Of a stretch of 8,469 bases of DNA, positions 7,087 to 8,469 are shown in pieces. Positions within the stretch are counted from its first letter, which is position 1, and each line of letters opens with the position of its first letter. Origin of the DNA: JANPPS01 sp043758105 (GTDB taxonomy: Bacteria > Pseudomonadota > Alphaproteobacteria > Acetobacterales > Acetobacteraceae). The stretch lies in NCBI GenBank assembly GCA_043758105.1, contig JAYVOF010000226.1, forward strand, positions 1 to 8,469, written 5' to 3'. Under the pieces are notes generated by a model. That model did not search any database. It worked only from the letters and a program-made list of their open reading frames with translations, and was not told the origin of the DNA. The position numbers and the translations under genes are program-made.

Positions 7087-8276
7087 GCGCTTTCCTTAAC
7101 TGAAAATGGCGACGGCCGCAGCCGGTCCGCGACGAACGCCCCCACCGCCCCCACTAGGATCAGCGTCGCCAGCGGCCGGGCCGTGCCGTCACTGAATACG
7201 CCGACCAACAGGCCCGACAACGCCGCCAGGCAAAACTGTATTGTGCCCATCAACGCCGACGCGCTCCCCGCCTGCGCCGCGTGCCGCGACAGCGCGCCCA
7301 CGGCCGAGTTGGGCATCACGAACCCCATGCTGCCCATCGATGCGATCACCGGCACCACGAGGCCGGCCGCGCCCCCGATTTGAAACCAGGCACACCCCGC
7401 CTCGATCACGGCGGCGATCAGCGTCACCCACAGCGCGGTGCGGATCACAGCAGCGGCACCGAAGCGCGGCAACAGGCGCGGATTGATTTGCGAGCCCAGG
7501 ATGAACATCCCGGCCGACAGTCCAAACAGCATGCCGAATTGCGCCGGCGAAAAGTGATAGCGCTGGATCAGCACCGAGGACGAGCCGCCGATGTAGGCGA
7601 ACATGCCGAACATGCCGAACCCGCCCATCAGCACATAGGCTAGAAAAATGCGGTCCCGCAGCACCGCCCCGAACCGGCGTAGGACCGTCAGCACCCCAAG
7701 CGGCTGATGCCGGTCGAGCGCCAGCGTTTCCGGCATTACCCGCCACACGACGACGGAACACAGCGCGCCATACACCGCCGTGATCCAGAAAATCGCGTGC
7801 CACGGTGCGAATCCCAAAACGAGCCCGCCAAGAGTCGGCGCCAAAATCGGTGCGACGCCCATCACCAGCATGAGCTTGGACATCAACCGCGCGGCCGCGT
7901 GCCCATCGGCCAAATCCCGCACGATGGCGCGCGGGATCACCATGCTGGCCGACCCGCCCACGGCGGCCACGAAGCGCATCACCGACAGCGTGAACAAATC
8001 CGGCGCCAGCGCGCAGCCGGCATTGGCGACGGCATACACGGCCGTCCCGATGATCAACGGCCCCCGCCGCCCATACCGGTCCGACAGCGACCCCTGCGTG
8101 ACCTGCCCGATGGCCAAGCCGATGAACCACGTCGCCAACGTGATCTGCGCCGTGCCGGGCCGTCCGCCGAGTGAGGCCTCGATCTCGGGGAAAGCCGGCA
8201 AATACATATCGGTCGAGAGGGGGCCGACGGCGGTGAGAATGCCGAGCAGGATTGGCAGCCAGGCGGGGTACGGCAT
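7083..8276 (-). CDS. Bcr/CflA-family MFS drug-efflux transporter
   Basis: A 397-residue inner-membrane proton-driven exporter of the 12-helix major facilitator superfamily, Bcr/CflA (DHA1) group. Known relatives export bicyclomycin, chloramphenicol, florfenicol or small metabolites such as cysteine. TM1 carries the group-typical GPLSTDMYLPAFPEI with D23. The loop between helices 2 and 3 has the MFS motif A (GSLSDRYGRRG, about residues 62-72). RFVAAVGGSASMVIPRAIVRDL fits the Bcr/CflA signature around helix 4, and GVAPILAPTLGG fits antiporter motif C in helix 5. The ATG at 8276 has GGGAG eight bases upstream. A GTG at 8291 in the same frame overlaps that ribosome-binding site and is unlikely to be used. 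It lies 40 bases after an outer-membrane efflux gene and is coupled by ATGA to the hydrolase gene. Substrate unknown. Confidence 0.94.
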   Translation of the reverse strand: MPYPAWLPILLGILTAVGPLSTDMYLPAFPEIEASLGGRPGTAQITLATWFIGLAIGQVTQGSLSDRYGRRGPLIIGTAVYAVANAGCALAPDLFTLSVMRFVAAVGGSASMVIPRAIVRDLADGHAAARLMSKLMLVMGVAPILAPTLGGLVLGFAPWHAIFWITAVYGALCSVVVWRVMPETLALDRHQPLGVLTVLRRFGAVLRDRIFLAYVLMGGFGMFGMFAYIGGSSSVLIQRYHFSPAQFGMLFGLSAGMFILGSQINPRLLPRFGAAAVIRTALWVTLIAAVIEAGCAWFQIGGAAGLVVPVIASMGSMGFVMPNSAVGALSRHAAQAGSASALMGTIQFCLAALSGLLVGVFSDGTARPLATLILVGAVGAFVADRLRPSPFSVKESA

Positions 8277-8284
8277 ACGATAAA

Positions 8285-8289
8285 CTCCC
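8285..8289 (-). promoter_or_regulatory. Shine-Dalgarno sequence for the MFS exporter
   Basis: GGGAG on the minus strand sits eight bases before the ATG at 8276, which favours that start over the in-frame GTG at 8291 that overlaps it. The 40-base gap 8277-8316 holds no clear terminator or promoter, so read-through from the upstream efflux gene is likely. Confidence 0.6.
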
Positions 8290-8316
8290 ACAGCCCGGCC
8301 CCGCGCGATACCCGTT

Positions 8317-8469
8317 TTAAGGAGACTCCGCCATCTGCGTCTCCTTGTAGGTCTGCTCCCACCCGCCGCCCAGCGCCTTATAGAGAGCGACGAGGTTCGA
8401 GCTGACCAGGGTCGTGCTGTCCGCCAATTGCTGCTGGGCCGACAGCACCGTGCGCTGGGTGGTCAGGAC
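8317..8469 (-). CDS. Outer-membrane efflux lipoprotein of the NodT/OprM type (C-terminal 50 residues only)
   Basis: The minus strand from the window edge to a TAA at 8317 encodes 50 residues ending the protein. The sequence VLTTQRTVLSAQQQLADS, then LVSSNLVALYKALGGGWEQTY, is the characteristic C-terminal end of RND-system outer-membrane factors (NodT family), the trimeric TolC-like channel that exports substrates across the outer membrane. The last residues (KETQMAESP) are a variable tail. The rest of the gene, and presumably the membrane-fusion and RND pump genes, lie beyond the right edge. The MFS exporter begins 40 bases downstream on the same strand, suggesting one efflux operon. Confidence 0.88.
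   Translation of the reverse strand, partial: VLTTQRTVLSAQQQLADSTTLVSSNLVALYKALGGGWEQTYKETQMAESP

Overview
The window reads as GC-rich (about 60-73% in most genes) alphaproteobacterial chromosome. The style of the GlpD, GlpK, HemB and chemoreceptor proteins suggests a Rhodospirillales/Acetobacteraceae-like organism, but this is an inference from protein flavour with no marker gene in view. Every intact gene lies on the minus strand; the only plus-strand gene is a damaged chemoreceptor at the left end.

Layout, left to right. (1) 1-98: possible start of an unrecognised minus-strand gene that runs off the window, overlapping nested inverted repeats. (2) About 108-1806, plus strand: remains of a methyl-accepting chemotaxis protein. 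It lacks its N-terminus (first membrane helix and first sensor helix) and carries a one-base frameshift near 703-722 between the HAMP linker and the signalling domain. Its sensor part is unusually AT-rich. (3) 5783-1825, minus strand: hemB (porphobilinogen synthase), glpD (aerobic glycerol-3-phosphate dehydrogenase) and glpK (glycerol kinase), tightly packed in that transcription order. glpK has a one-base frameshift near codon 43; the rest of the protein is complete and conserved. (4) 5784-5950: a 167-base gap holding a strong 50-base hairpin. (5) 8469-5951, minus strand: the tail of a NodT/OprM-type outer-membrane efflux lipoprotein, then a Bcr/CflA-type MFS drug exporter, a class I glutamine-amidotransferase-like gamma-glutamyl-GABA hydrolase (PuuD/C26 family) and a DoxX-family membrane protein. 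The last three are joined by 4-base ATGA stop/start overlaps.

How the genes work together. GlpK phosphorylates glycerol and GlpD oxidises the product to dihydroxyacetone phosphate while feeding electrons to quinone. HemB makes porphobilinogen for the haem used by that respiratory chain. As read, glpK would not give a full-length kinase, so growth on glycerol would depend on another kinase, while glycerol-3-phosphate use would remain possible. The right-hand block looks like an export/detoxification operon.

I found no clear new multi-gene system, RNA gene, CRISPR array or complete mobile element. The observations most worth checking are the two opposite-sign single-base frameshifts, the truncated mosaic chemoreceptor, the low-GC patch inside glpD, the intergenic hairpin, and the coupled exporter-hydrolase-DoxX trio.
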